From assembly GCF_000702325.1 (NCBI RefSeq), contig NZ_KL370891.1, positions 1,941,306-2,005,305 on the forward strand: 64,000 bases of DNA. Reading direction: 5' to 3'. Below, one piece after another: positions 18,440 through 27,092 of this stretch. Under the pieces are notes generated by a model that was not told where the DNA came from, did no database searches, and saw only the letters and a list, made by a program, of their open reading frames with translations. The stretch comes from Thiomicrorhabdus sp. Milos-T2 (GTDB lineage: Bacteria; Pseudomonadota; Gammaproteobacteria; Thiomicrospirales; Thiomicrospiraceae). Every line of letters starts with the position of its first letter. The first letter of the stretch is position 1. The translations under genes and the position numbers were made by a program.

Positions 18440-19710
18440 ACTGCTGTCCCACTTAGCTAAAATGAAAAAGCCTGAATCCATACAGATTGTTACAATGTAA
18501 GTACCACCAAACATATGTAATAACAGAGGATTCAGACTATGAGCTTTCATAATACAGTATTATCACAAGTCTTAAAAATGTTTCCGAGACTTGAATTTGA
18601 AAAGCTTTCAAGCATTCATGATGGGAAAAGACGAAGTGACGCTTTAAGTCGCTGGTCTCAATTTGCAGCCTTGGCGATTGGCCAGATAGGTGCACGCCAT
18701 AGCCTTCGAGATATTGAAGCCACAATAGAGTCACAACCCCAACAGCAATATCATTTAGGCAGCCAAAAAATAAAACGCACGACATTCAGTCGAGCCAATG
18801 AAAAGCTAGATTATCAGTTCTATTCTGACTTGTTTTCTAAGCTTTACAAACAATGCTCTCAGCACTCACCAAAACATAATTTCAGATTCAAATCAAAGCT
18901 ATTCTCGTTGGATGGTTCTCTTATTGATCTTTCCATGAAGCTTTTTCCATGGGCGGATTACAATAAGAAAAAATCAGCCATGAAACTGCATATTGGACTT
19001 GATCATGATGGCCTTATCCCAGCTTTTGCATCCTTAACAGGAGCCAAAGAGTCTGAAATGAAACAAGTTGATTTATGGAAGTTTCCAAAGGGAAGTGTAC
19101 TCGTTTTTGACAAAGGTTATAACAACTTCAGCTGGCACAAAGCCTTGAGTTCAAAAGGGTTGGTATGGGTAACAAGAATCCGAGGCAATGCAAAGTATAA
19201 AGTTGTAAAAACGTTACCGACGACAAAAAACTTAAACATTATTTCTGATCAGATCATTGAATACACTGGACAGAAATCCCTTAGAGAAAACTTACCCGCT
19301 ATTCGCTTAGTGAATTATTACGACCCCGTCACGCAAAAAGATTATCAGTTTATTACCAATCAAATGAACTGGTCAGCTCAGACAATTGCAGATATATATA
19401 AAGAGCGTTGGCAGGTAGAACTCTTCTTTAAATGGATCAAACAAAATCTAAAAATCAAAGCTTTTTTAGGTAACTCTAAAAATGCGGTAATGACTCAAAT
19501 TCATGGCCGCATTATGTGTTTATTTGATTATCGCTTTTCTTAAGTTTCAATCAGGATCGAAAAAGAGTTTTCAGCAGATTTTAAGATTACTACAAATGAA
19601 TCTATTTATTAGAAGGCCGTTAATAGAACTTTTGAAGCCACCACCTAATGTAGAAAACTTGAGGCCCCAAATGAGTTTAGGCTTGGTGAGAAATTAAGTG
19701 GGACAGCAGT
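18440..19710 (+). mobile_element. IS4-family insertion sequence, copy 1 (1271 bp)
   Basis: Ends are inverted repeats ACTGCTGTCCCACTTA / TAAGTGGGACAGCAGT. An 11-bp target duplication GGGTCAGTACC flanks it, a length known for IS4/IS231-type elements. It differs from copy 2 (22077-23346) by one extra T near 19500 that breaks the transposase. Confidence 0.93.
18539..19696 (+). pseudogene. Frameshifted IS4-family transposase
   Basis: The frame is open from ATG 18539 to a stop at 19541-19543 (334 residues), diverging after MTQI; the rest of the protein (MAALCVYLIIAFL...) continues in another frame to 19696. Compared with the intact copy at 22176 there is one extra T (ACTCAAATTCATGG versus ACTCAAATCATGG) at about 19499. 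The DDE core survives, including the Y..RW..E-type motif YKERWQVELFFKWIK, but the C-terminal ~50 residues are lost. It is probably inactive or impaired. Confidence 0.9.
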
Positions 19711-19738
19711 GGGTCAGTACCCTTATTGCCTTTAACAA

Positions 19739-20488
19739 TCAATTATCATCAATTACATCTTTTGTAACTTTAGGTCGCCCACGACTTGCATACCCAACCT
19801 TAACACCTAACAAAACCTCAACTTGTTCCCTAAAACCTTTACCTCCTAATGGAGTTCCAGTTTGCACAGCATTACGAATTTCATCAACTAGCTGACTTTC
19901 TATATTTTCCTTAAACCCTTCACTATAGACATCAGCCTGCTGCTGTCTTGTTTCACCTAATTCTGTTATAACGGGATGCAAAGTTATTATAGAACTAGGC
20001 TCAGCCAATGCGTTGGTTCGATAACTTGACCATTCATAATCCTCAGGATGAGTCACCATGTCTGCCCTAACTGGATTGATTTCTATATACTGATAACAAC
20101 GCAATAAATATTTATCTGTATTAATTAAACTCGATTTAAAGCGTCCCTCCCAAAGAGTACCCGTCTTGTCGTATTTATGATTGAAATAAGGCACATATTT
20201 TCTACCTAAATACTGCATAAATTTAGATAAATTTTCAGGGACAGCACTACTAATTAACCAATGAACATGATTATCCATTAGAACATAAGCATGTATTAAA
20301 ACCTGCAAAGACTGTGAGGCTTCTTTAGCGATTTCTAAATAAGCGGACTTATCTGCATCATCAACAAATATAGCTTTTCTGTCATTCCCTCTAACAATCG
20401 CGTGGATAGGAATATCAGGCAAAAAAAACCTTGGCTTTCTGGGCACAATCACAACCTTAACTTTATTAACTCTTTCATTATACCCCAT
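19739..20488 (-). CDS. REP-associated tyrosine transposase (Y1, RAYT)
   Basis: The ~249-residue protein of the IS200-like Y1/HUH superfamily has the HUH motif in DNHVHWLIS (His74, His76) and the probable catalytic Tyr134 in QYIEINPVRAD. The C-terminal segment has GTPLGGKGFREQVEVLLG and GRPKV. RAYTs process REP hairpins and are typically single chromosomal genes flanked by inverted REPs; here AAAGGGGTCAGTACCCTT-type sequences bracket the gene on both sides (18425-18439 joined to 19722-19724, and 20507-20525). A GTG at 20446, giving VPRKPRFFLP, is the typical family start and may be the real one; the ATG at 20488 adds 14 residues. Confidence 0.88.
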   Translation of the reverse strand: MGYNERVNKVKVVIVPRKPRFFLPDIPIHAIVRGNDRKAIFVDDADKSAYLEIAKEASQSLQVLIHAYVLMDNHVHWLISSAVPENLSKFMQYLGRKYVPYFNHKYDKTGTLWEGRFKSSLINTDKYLLRCYQYIEINPVRADMVTHPEDYEWSSYRTNALAEPSSIITLHPVITELGETRQQQADVYSEGFKENIESQLVDEIRNAVQTGTPLGGKGFREQVEVLLGVKVGYASRGRPKVTKDVIDDN

Positions 20489-20506
20489 TAGGATATTTAA
20501 ACAATT

Positions 20507-20525
20507 AAAGGGTACTGACCCCTTT
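20507..20525. repeat. REP-like sequence, right side of RAYT
   Basis: AAAGGGTACTGACCCCTTT, the inverted counterpart of the sequence split by the IS at 18440. Confidence 0.75.
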
Positions 20526-20533
20526 AAGGGGAT

Positions 20534-20574
20534 ATAAAAAAACCCCGCCTATTTATTTAAATAGACGGGGTTTT
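20534..20574 (-). terminator. Terminator of the porin gene
   Basis: AAACCCCGCCTATTTA / TAAATAGACGGGGTTTT stem with one mismatch and T/A runs on both sides, so it may serve both strands. Confidence 0.85.
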
Positions 20575-20614
20575 GATACAAAGTTTAATCAAACTGTCTT
20601 ACGACAGCGGTTGA

Positions 20615-21691
20615 TTAGAACTTGTGAACCATACCAACAGATAATGCACTAACTGAATCCGGAGTTCCGCCAGTAGTATCACCTTTGCTATTTGTAAAAG
20701 CAGCTGTTTGCATATCTTTATCAGAGTTTGCATATTCTACGTATGCAGTAGTTTTCTTACCTAATGCATAGTTAAGACCTAGAGCATAAGCTGAACCATC
20801 TTGATATGAAGATGTTTTGAAGTCAGTTGTAGAGTACTTAACTTTAGGCATGAATTTACCCATTTTGTAGCCAAGACCGACTTGAATATTAGTACCTTCT
20901 TTACCGTCAGCAGTTTTAGCATTGAAATCTTGCCAAATACCCGTAGCAATTAAACCACCAGTAGCATATTGCGCAGAAAGACGAGTATGATCCCATTCCT
21001 GTGTAGCACTTCCCATGTAAGTATTATCAGCGTGATCAACTGCAGCCGCTAAGTATAGACCTTTTTTCTTTGAACCATACATTGCAGCAGCTGAGTAAGC
21101 GTTAGACAAATTTGAGTCAGAAGTACCGTCTTCTGCACCAACACCAGCAACAACTAATTTAATACCTGCAAAAGAAGGAGAGACATAAGCAACAACATCG
21201 TCAAAACGGTTTTCACCAGCTTTACCCTTAGCACCTAGCTTACCAGTCATTGTTGTTTTAGCGATATCCGCATAAGTTGAATCACCAAATAAATCTTTTG
21301 GCTTAGACATTTTAAATGGAGAATCATGACGACCTACTAAAACTGTACCAAAACCACCAGCTAAACCAACATAAGCGTTACGACCAGAGAAAGTTGAATC
21401 AGAACCTTTACCTAAAGAATCACCAACTTTTACACCGAATTCCATTTTATAAACAGCTTTCAGTCCGTTACCTAGGTCTTCAGAACCTTTAATACCAAAA
21501 CGTGAATCACGATCAGTAGTTTTCATACCTTCTGGCTGTAGTTTATTTGCAGAAGTATCTACAACTGTCTGATCACCAGAAAGTGAGTCAATAGCAACGT
21601 TAATTTGACCGTAAACAACTGGAGCGTCAGCCATAGCAACTGGAGCAGCGATAGCAGAAGCAACTGCTAGAGCGATAATATTCTTTTTCAT
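20615..21691 (-). CDS. General porin (Gram-negative porin family)
   Basis: 358 residues. A Sec signal peptide (MKKNIIALAVASAIAAPVAMA, cleavage near residue 21) precedes APVVYGQINVAID, the classic first strand of trimeric porins, and later FSGRNAYVGLAGGFGTVLVGRHD, the loop-3 region. The chain ends in Phe (VGMVHKF), as needed for BAM recognition. It forms an outer-membrane diffusion channel. It is a single gene with a strong terminator and an isolated promoter region, suggesting high expression. Mobile elements flank it on both sides, but the gene looks intact. Confidence 0.92.
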   Translation of the reverse strand: MKKNIIALAVASAIAAPVAMADAPVVYGQINVAIDSLSGDQTVVDTSANKLQPEGMKTTDRDSRFGIKGSEDLGNGLKAVYKMEFGVKVGDSLGKGSDSTFSGRNAYVGLAGGFGTVLVGRHDSPFKMSKPKDLFGDSTYADIAKTTMTGKLGAKGKAGENRFDDVVAYVSPSFAGIKLVVAGVGAEDGTSDSNLSNAYSAAAMYGSKKKGLYLAAAVDHADNTYMGSATQEWDHTRLSAQYATGGLIATGIWQDFNAKTADGKEGTNIQVGLGYKMGKFMPKVKYSTTDFKTSSYQDGSAYALGLNYALGKKTTAYVEYANSDKDMQTAAFTNSKGDTTGGTPDSVSALSVGMVHKF

Positions 21692-22065
21692 TTGAAAATC
21701 CTTAAATTAGTTAAAACTGCCTACGCTTTGCAGGCTTGAGATGCACTATATGGAATAAAAGTTTTATGCGCAACCCCAAGTTATAAAAAAAACCACAAAG
21801 ATTTACTGTGTTGTTTTTTTGCAACATTCATAGCTTTAAAAACTGATTAACCACGAAGACACGAAGGCACGAAGGCACGAAGGCACGAAGACACGAAGGC
21901 ACGAAGGCACGAAGTTTTTAAGTTACCAGGCTCGCCTCTTGTTTATTCTTTATTGCTAGACTTGACTCGACAATCTTGATTTGCTGCATAAGATTCCCTG
22001 GTCAAGCCAGGGAATGACGTGGTGAATTCAATTCCAAAGTGCAACACTTAAAATATAGCTTAAAG
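21692..22065. repeat. Porin upstream region with tandem and hairpin repeats
   Basis: After the porin promoter region there is a tandem run of 'cacgaaggca/cacgaagaca' units (about 21850-21916), then a half paired-hairpin unit, TTCCCTGG-tcaag-CCAGGGAA (about 21991-22013). No gene. Confidence 0.7.
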
Positions 22066-22076
22066 GGGTCGGTACC

Positions 22077-23346
22077 ACTGCTGTCCCACTTAGCTAAAAT
22101 GAAAAAGCCTGAATCCATACAGATTGTTACAATGTAAGTACCACCAAACATATGTAATAACAGAGGATTCAGACTATGAGCTTTCATAATACAGTATTAT
22201 CACAAGTCTTAAAAATGTTTCCGAGACTTGAATTTGAAAAGCTTTCAAGCATTCATGATGGGAAAAGACGAAGTGACGCTTTAAGTCGCTGGTCTCAATT
22301 TGCAGCCTTGGCGATTGGCCAGATAGGTGCACGCCATAGCCTTCGAGATATTGAAGCCACAATAGAGTCACAACCCCAACAGCAATATCATTTAGGCAGC
22401 CAAAAAATAAAACGCACGACATTCAGTCGAGCCAATGAAAAGCTAGATTATCAGTTCTATTCTGACTTGTTTTCTAAGCTTTACAAACAATGCTCTCAGC
22501 ACTCACCAAAACATAATTTCAGATTCAAATCAAAGCTATTCTCGTTGGATGGTTCTCTTATTGATCTTTCCATGAAGCTTTTTCCATGGGCGGATTACAA
22601 TAAGAAAAAATCAGCCATGAAACTGCATATTGGACTTGATCATGATGGCCTTATCCCAGCTTTTGCATCCTTAACAGGAGCCAAAGAGTCTGAAATGAAA
22701 CAAGTTGATTTATGGAAGTTTCCAAAGGGAAGTGTACTCGTTTTTGACAAAGGTTATAACAACTTCAGCTGGCACAAAGCCTTGAGTTCAAAAGGGTTGG
22801 TATGGGTAACAAGAATCCGAGGCAATGCAAAGTATAAAGTTGTAAAAACGTTACCGACGACAAAAAACTTAAACATTATTTCTGATCAGATCATTGAATA
22901 CACTGGACAGAAATCCCTTAGAGAAAACTTACCCGCTATTCGCTTAGTGAATTATTACGACCCCGTCACGCAAAAAGATTATCAGTTTATTACCAATCAA
23001 ATGAACTGGTCAGCTCAGACAATTGCAGATATATATAAAGAGCGTTGGCAGGTAGAACTCTTCTTTAAATGGATCAAACAAAATCTAAAAATCAAAGCTT
23101 TTTTAGGTAACTCTAAAAATGCGGTAATGACTCAAATCATGGCCGCATTATGTGTTTATTTGATTATCGCTTTTCTTAAGTTTCAATCAGGATCGAAAAA
23201 GAGTTTTCAGCAGATTTTAAGATTACTACAAATGAATCTATTTATTAGAAGGCCGTTAATAGAACTTTTGAAGCCACCACCTAATGTAGAAAACTTGAGG
23301 CCCCAAATGAGTTTAGGCTTGGTGAGAAATTAAGTGGGACAGCAGT
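22077..23346 (+). mobile_element. IS4-family insertion sequence, copy 2 (1270 bp, intact)
   Basis: Same inverted repeats as copy 1. The 11-bp target duplication is GGGTCGGTACC (22066-22076 and 23347-23357), inside AAAGGGGTCGGTACCCTTTT. The duplication differs by one base from that of copy 1, so the two were inserted independently. Confidence 0.94.
22176..23333 (+). CDS. IS4-family transposase, intact
   Basis: 385 residues. The N-terminal domain (FAALAIGQIGARHSLRDIEATIES) resembles the DUF4372 module found in one IS4 subgroup. The DDE core follows: first Asp in KLFSLDGSLIDLS, second in GSVLVFDKGYNN, Glu in YKERWQVELFFKWIKQNLKIK. The C-terminal MAALCVYLIIAFL helix is present, unlike in copy 1. 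It spans almost the whole element and starts about 100 bp inside it. It could act on copy 1 in trans, since the ends are the same. Confidence 0.93.
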   Translation: MSFHNTVLSQVLKMFPRLEFEKLSSIHDGKRRSDALSRWSQFAALAIGQIGARHSLRDIEATIESQPQQQYHLGSQKIKRTTFSRANEKLDYQFYSDLFSKLYKQCSQHSPKHNFRFKSKLFSLDGSLIDLSMKLFPWADYNKKKSAMKLHIGLDHDGLIPAFASLTGAKESEMKQVDLWKFPKGSVLVFDKGYNNFSWHKALSSKGLVWVTRIRGNAKYKVVKTLPTTKNLNIISDQIIEYTGQKSLRENLPAIRLVNYYDPVTQKDYQFITNQMNWSAQTIADIYKERWQVELFFKWIKQNLKIKAFLGNSKNAVMTQIMAALCVYLIIAFLKFQSGSKKSFQQILRLLQMNLFIRRPLIELLKPPPNVENLRPQMSLGLVRN

Positions 23347-23420
23347 GGGTCGGTACCCTTTTAGTCTTAATTCAGCGTATTTACTTATAAACATACAAAG
23401 CAAAGTAGGTTTTAATTATT

Positions 23421-23431
23421 ACCAGGCCTGG
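23421..23431. repeat. Left arm of a long palindrome split by an IS
   Basis: ACCAGGCCTGG followed by CACTAGTG; together with 24722-24740 it makes a perfect 30-bp palindrome once the IS is removed. Confidence 0.88.
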
Positions 23432-23439
23432 CACTAGTG

Positions 23440-24721
23440 TCCGGAATAAATATTAAAAGCCTTGACAAAAAAGCCGTAACTCCTAGGATAGAAGTATTTC
23501 CACCACGAAATAGACTTCAAAAACAATGAGATTACGGCTATGTTTAACTCTACCCGATTTGCCCAATTTTTAAAACCCATTCGTACCACTTTTCAATCAC
23601 TTGTTCATCAATATCAAACCGATAAACACGCCAAAGGGTTTAGTAGCTGGAATCAATTAGTCGCGATGATGTACGCACAACTTAGTGGCACTAAATCATT
23701 ACGCCAGTTGGTTGAAGGGTTTAACGCCCAATCCTCTCACCACTACCACTTAGGCGTAAAAGAGCTGAAACGCAGCACATTATCTGAAGCAAACCGTAAA
23801 CGCTCTGCTGATGTCTACCAAGCACTTTGCCAACAACTCATGGCTGGTGTGAATCGACAATTACGAAAAGAACTCCACGCTTTTACCTATCTAATAGACT
23901 CTTCTCCAATTCAACTGCTCGGTAAAGGTTTTGACTGGGCAGTACAAGGTTCTCGAGTCACAGGCTTTAAGCTGCATATGCAACTAGAACTATCCAACCA
24001 AGTCCCTGTTTGTTTTGAAATCACACAGGCCAATATTCCTGATATTACTCAAGCACGAGAGTGGAATTTAGAACCAGGTTCAACCTATGTGATGGATAAA
24101 GGGTACTTAGACTACCTCTGGTGGAAAAAGCTCAATGACCAAAAAATCAAGCTGGTCTGTCGTTTGAAAAAAAGAGCGGCAATTACCGTCATACAATCCT
24201 ACGAACTCGATGAAAAAGCCCCTCATATTCTTGAAGACCAATGCATTGAGTTTAGTGGTTCAAGCCAGAAAAAACGTCTTGGTCAATTCCAGATGCGCCG
24301 TGTTGTTGTCAAACGTGACGATAATAAAGGTGAATTGGTATTGATTACCAATGACTTCGAGCGTTCAGCTCAAGAGATTGCCCATCTATACAAGCAACGC
24401 TGGCAAATTGAATTATTTTTTAAATGGATTAAACAACACCTCAAAATCAAAAGCTTCATTGGCCAAAACAGTAATGCTGTTCGTATCCAAGTGCTATCAG
24501 CCCTTATTGTGTATCTATTGATTAAGCTTGAACAGATGAAAAATAAGTCAGCAGAACCGTTGAGAGTAACGTTTTGGCGGCTTGCTCATGGGTTGTTTGA
24601 AAGACCTATTCAGCAGAGTGAATACTTTAGGCGAAAACAACAACGGGAAGAGTTTAAGAAATACCAACTTCCGCTATGGGAGGCTGGTATATGAATTGTG
24701 GTACTGAAATATTATTCCGGA
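23440..24721 (+). mobile_element. Second type of IS4-family element (1282 bp)
   Basis: Ends share TCCGGAATAA as inverted repeat, with partial extension through TATT. An 8-bp duplication CACTAGTG flanks it (23432-23439 and 24722-24729), fitting the 7-8 bp duplications known for the ISPepr1 group. The element sits at the centre of a palindrome built from two ACCAGGCCTGG arms. Confidence 0.92.
23540..24694 (+). CDS. IS4-family transposase (second element)
   Basis: 384 residues, clearly related to but distinct from the transposase at 22176. It has a DUF4372-like N-terminus (WNQLVAMMYAQLSGTKSLRQLVEGF) and DDE motifs: Asp in FTYLIDSSPIQL, Asp in GSTYVMDKGYLDY and YKQRWQIELFFKWIKQHLKIKSF. The reading frame is intact. 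Its host element uses an 8-bp duplication whereas the first type uses 11 bp, consistent with two IS4 subgroups. Confidence 0.93.
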   Translation: MFNSTRFAQFLKPIRTTFQSLVHQYQTDKHAKGFSSWNQLVAMMYAQLSGTKSLRQLVEGFNAQSSHHYHLGVKELKRSTLSEANRKRSADVYQALCQQLMAGVNRQLRKELHAFTYLIDSSPIQLLGKGFDWAVQGSRVTGFKLHMQLELSNQVPVCFEITQANIPDITQAREWNLEPGSTYVMDKGYLDYLWWKKLNDQKIKLVCRLKKRAAITVIQSYELDEKAPHILEDQCIEFSGSSQKKRLGQFQMRRVVVKRDDNKGELVLITNDFERSAQEIAHLYKQRWQIELFFKWIKQHLKIKSFIGQNSNAVRIQVLSALIVYLLIKLEQMKNKSAEPLRVTFWRLAHGLFERPIQQSEYFRRKQQREEFKKYQLPLWEAGI

Positions 24722-24729
24722 CACTAGTG

Positions 24730-24740
24730 CCAGGCCTGGT
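24730..24740. repeat. Right arm of the split palindrome
   Basis: CCAGGCCTGGT, mirror of 23421-23431. Confidence 0.88.
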
Positions 24741-25012
24741 GTTTTGTTGATCATTAGATTCTTAATACCTTTTAATTATGTAAATAGACTTTGACCATGG
24801 ATTGCTTCACTTTGCTCGCAATGACTGTTTTAATCTGTGTTTTTTTTGCAGAAGACATACGAGATGACAAATAAAAGACAAAAGCTCTAACTAAATGACA
24901 TATAGAGCTATGACTAATCAAACTAAAACCACATCCAGCAAGGCCTCATTCCTTATCGCTTGAAAATCTTCGTGCCTTCGTGTCTTCATGGTCAATCAAA
25001 AATTCAAGCTAT
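24741..25012. repeat. Spacer with dispersed short repeats
   Basis: Contains 'ggattgcttcactttgctcgcaatgac' (about 24799-24825), a common bacterial dispersed repeat also found at about 33597-33622, and 'cttcgtgccttcgtgtcttcatgg' (24969-24992). No gene. Confidence 0.6.
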
Positions 25013-25051
25013 AAAAAAACCCGCAGAAGAAATTCTCGTGCGGGTTTTTTT
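25013..25051 (-). terminator. Terminator of rplM-rpsI
   Basis: AAAAAAACCCGCA / TGCGGGTTTTTTT stem with a 13-base loop, 26 bases after the rpsI stop. Confidence 0.9.
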
Positions 25052-25076
25052 GTTTTCAAATTGTAATATATAAATA

Positions 25077-25469
25077 TTAACGTTTTGAGAACTGTGGACG
25101 ACGACGTGCTTTGCGTAGACCAACTTTTTTACGCTCAACTTGGCGAGCATCACGAGTTAGTAACCCACGTTCACGAAGTGCTGAACGGTTACCCTCTTCA
25201 TATGCAACTAGTGCACGAGAAAGTCCGTGACGTACTGCGCCAGCTTGACCCGTTGTACCACCACCTGCAACAGTGATGTTTGCATCAAACTGTTCTAGGC
25301 TAGCCGTTGCTTCTAGAGGCTGGTTAATTACCATTAAGTCTGTTTCACGAGCAAAGTACTCGTTAATATCACGACCGTTTACTGTCATCTTACCTGAACC
25401 CGCTTTTAGGAATACGCGAGCTACTGAGCTTTTACGACGACCTGTTCCGTAGTATTGTTCTGTTGCCAT
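25077..25469 (-). CDS. rpsI: 30S ribosomal protein S9
   Basis: 130 residues. The start [17 protein letters not shown], the [19 protein letters not shown] block and the basic C-terminal tail [12 protein letters not shown], which reaches into the ribosomal P site, are all canonical for S9. It lies 15 bp downstream of rplM in the universal rplM-rpsI operon and is followed by a strong terminator. Confidence 0.98.
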   Translation of the reverse strand: MATEQYYGTGRRKSSVARVFLKAGSGKMTVNGRDINEYFARETDLMVINQPLEATASLEQFDANITVAGGGTTGQAGAVRHGLSRALVAYEEGNRSALRERGLLTRDARQVERKKVGLRKARRRPQFSKR

Positions 25470-25484
25470 TTTAATATTCCTTTA

Positions 25485-25913
25485 TTACACGTCTAGAGTA
25501 GTTGGTTGCTGAGCAGTATGTGGATGATCAGTTCCAGCATATACTTTTAGCTTTTTAAACATTGCACGACCTAATGGTCCTTTTGGCAACATTCCTTTAA
25601 CAGCAAACTCTAATGGGCGACCAGGAGCTTTTTCATTTAACTTTTCAAAGTTAGTTGATTTTAAGCTACCAATATAACCCGTATGGTGGTGATACATTTT
25701 GTCTGTACGCTTTTTACCTGTGACCGCTACTTTCTCAGCATTGATAACAACAATATAGTCACCACAATCTGCATGCGGAGTATATTCAGGCTTGTGCTTT
25801 CCACGTAAACGTAGAGCGATTTCTGCAGCTAAACGACCCATAGTCTTGTTTTCTGCATCTACAATATACCAGTCGCGTTTAATTTCAGCTGGTTTTGCAA
25901 CAAATGTTTTCAT
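25485..25913 (-). CDS. rplM: 50S ribosomal protein L13
   Basis: 142 residues, the family's standard length. [34 protein letters not shown] and the [21 protein letters not shown] block are canonical. It is the first gene of rplM-rpsI. The 5' leader carries a perfect long hairpin (25974-26009). L13 is known to control this operon through its leader in E. coli; whether the hairpin here serves that role is inference. Confidence 0.98.
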   Translation of the reverse strand: MKTFVAKPAEIKRDWYIVDAENKTMGRLAAEIALRLRGKHKPEYTPHADCGDYIVVINAEKVAVTGKKRTDKMYHHHTGYIGSLKSTNFEKLNEKAPGRPLEFAVKGMLPKGPLGRAMFKKLKVYAGTDHPHTAQQPTTLDV

Positions 25914-25973
25914 AATTTGTTCCTAAGTTTCATGAGGTCAAATTTATTAACCTCTAAATAATCCAAATCCAAG

Positions 25974-26009
25974 ATTTGGTTTAACAATTTTAAGTTTGTT
26001 AAACCAAAT
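25974..26009 (-). promoter_or_regulatory. Perfect 14-bp stem in the rplM leader region
   Basis: ATTTGGTTTAACAA, 8-base loop, TTGTTAAACCAAAT, about 60 bp upstream of rplM. There is no U run after it on the minus strand, so it is not a standard terminator. It could be a leader hairpin or an operator. Confidence 0.5.
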
Positions 26010-26128
26010 CAACTTACTGTTTAACGGGCAATAAGGGGGAAGGATTAACAAGACGCGTGATTATATTAGTTTTTTACCTTACTTTCAAATCTAATTATAA
26101 ATAAATTCTATTTATTATTTAACTAATT

Positions 26129-26140
26129 ACCAGGCCTGGT
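26129..26140. repeat. Iterated palindrome ACCAGGCCTGGT (copy 5)
   Basis: Perfect intergenic copy between rplM and the TorF-like gene; it extends to TTACCAGGCCTGGTAC. Confidence 0.9.
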
Positions 26141-26175
26141 ACCTTCGCACATTAAAACTAAATCTAAAAAAGCAA

Positions 26176-26209
26176 AAAAGCCAGTTGATTTATAACCAAC
26201 TGGCTTTTA
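26176..26209 (-). terminator. Terminator of the TorF-like porin gene
   Basis: AAAAAGCCAGTTG / CAACTGGCTTTT stem-loop just beyond the stop codon. Confidence 0.88.
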
Positions 26210-26242
26210 AGGCTTTAACTAATTTTTTTGTAATTTACTAAA

Positions 26243-26920
26243 TTACATAATATCAAAAGATTTTGTAACGCCAAGAATCAAGTAATCCTTATCATCTACA
26301 GTACTATCATCATCCATTGCTTTAATATATGAGACAGTTCCATCAAACCCTTTAGCGACTTCAAAGCCATAATCTAATTGCAAATAAGGCATATTTTTAT
26401 CAGCTTCAGCCTCGTTAACACCATAAGTTCCAGTAAAACCAGCATATGTTCCAGAAATTGCTTTGTGAGTATACCAAGTATCTGATCCACCCTTAACACC
26501 TGTTGTACCATTATCATACGCAATAGAGATAGGACCATAACCCAATGAAGCGTTAAACTCTTCATAAGTATCAGCATTACTATCAGTATAGTAATAACCT
26601 GTGGCACCTAAACCAACGCTTACTCCAGAAAATTCACCACCCCAACCTCCATAAAGGTCGTACTCAAGACTAGAGGAATCTTCCAATGAAGAACCCCATG
26701 TACCAATATAGAAACCTGAATCATGTTCATAATCAAGCCCTGCAGAAGCGGTTGGTTTCTCCGTTGTTGTTTGCAATGCACCGCGGAACACGTATGTTGA
26801 GACCAAACCAGCGTTAGCCGAAACACCCGCTTGCGCTACTGCTGGAACCATCGCTACTGAAGCTGCGCCAGCAATTGCCAATGAAAGCGCTAAAGTTTTT
26901 AGTTTTAAAGTTTTTTTCAT
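26243..26920 (-). CDS. TorF-family putative porin
   Basis: About 225 residues. A Sec signal peptide (MKKTLKLKTLALSLAIAGAASVAMVPAVAQA) precedes GVSANAGLVSTYVFRGALQTTTEKPTASAGLDYEH, the signature of the TorF/Gcw_chp outer-membrane family, with alternating beta strands after it (SGFYIGTWGSSLED, YDLYGGWGGEFSGVSVGLGATGYYY). The ATG at 26920 has GGAGAG upstream and is better than a TTG at 26932. It is a single gene with its own terminator. The transported substrate is unknown. Confidence 0.85.
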   Translation of the reverse strand: MKKTLKLKTLALSLAIAGAASVAMVPAVAQAGVSANAGLVSTYVFRGALQTTTEKPTASAGLDYEHDSGFYIGTWGSSLEDSSSLEYDLYGGWGGEFSGVSVGLGATGYYYTDSNADTYEEFNASLGYGPISIAYDNGTTGVKGGSDTWYTHKAISGTYAGFTGTYGVNEAEADKNMPYLQLDYGFEVAKGFDGTVSYIKAMDDDSTVDDKDYLILGVTKSFDIM

Positions 26921-27092
26921 TTTTCTCTCCAAAGAAATGATTTAAGTAAATTTAGTTTCGCATTTTACTTAACCAGTTAAATGCCATAATTGAATTAATA
27001 CTTAATTTTCAACACTTTATTAAAAAAAATAATTAGCACCGTTTTTTTAAAGCTTCTTTCTGCACCAAAATTTTCAATTTAAAGCACCAAAG

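Noticed and set aside
19490-19700. Programmed frameshift in the IS transposase
   Set aside because: The sister copy encodes the full protein in one frame; the extra T is a mutation in copy 1.
21850-21916. Tandem 'cacgaaggca' repeats as a possible CRISPR or iteron array
   Set aside because: Units of about 9-10 bp with no spacers and no rep gene; the same word is dispersed elsewhere in the window.
23431-23440. CACTAGTG as part of the IS ends
   Set aside because: It occurs as a direct repeat outside the TCCGGAATAA inverted ends and also completes the palindrome of the empty site. Because it is itself palindromic the boundary is not absolutely certain, but a target duplication is the simpler reading.
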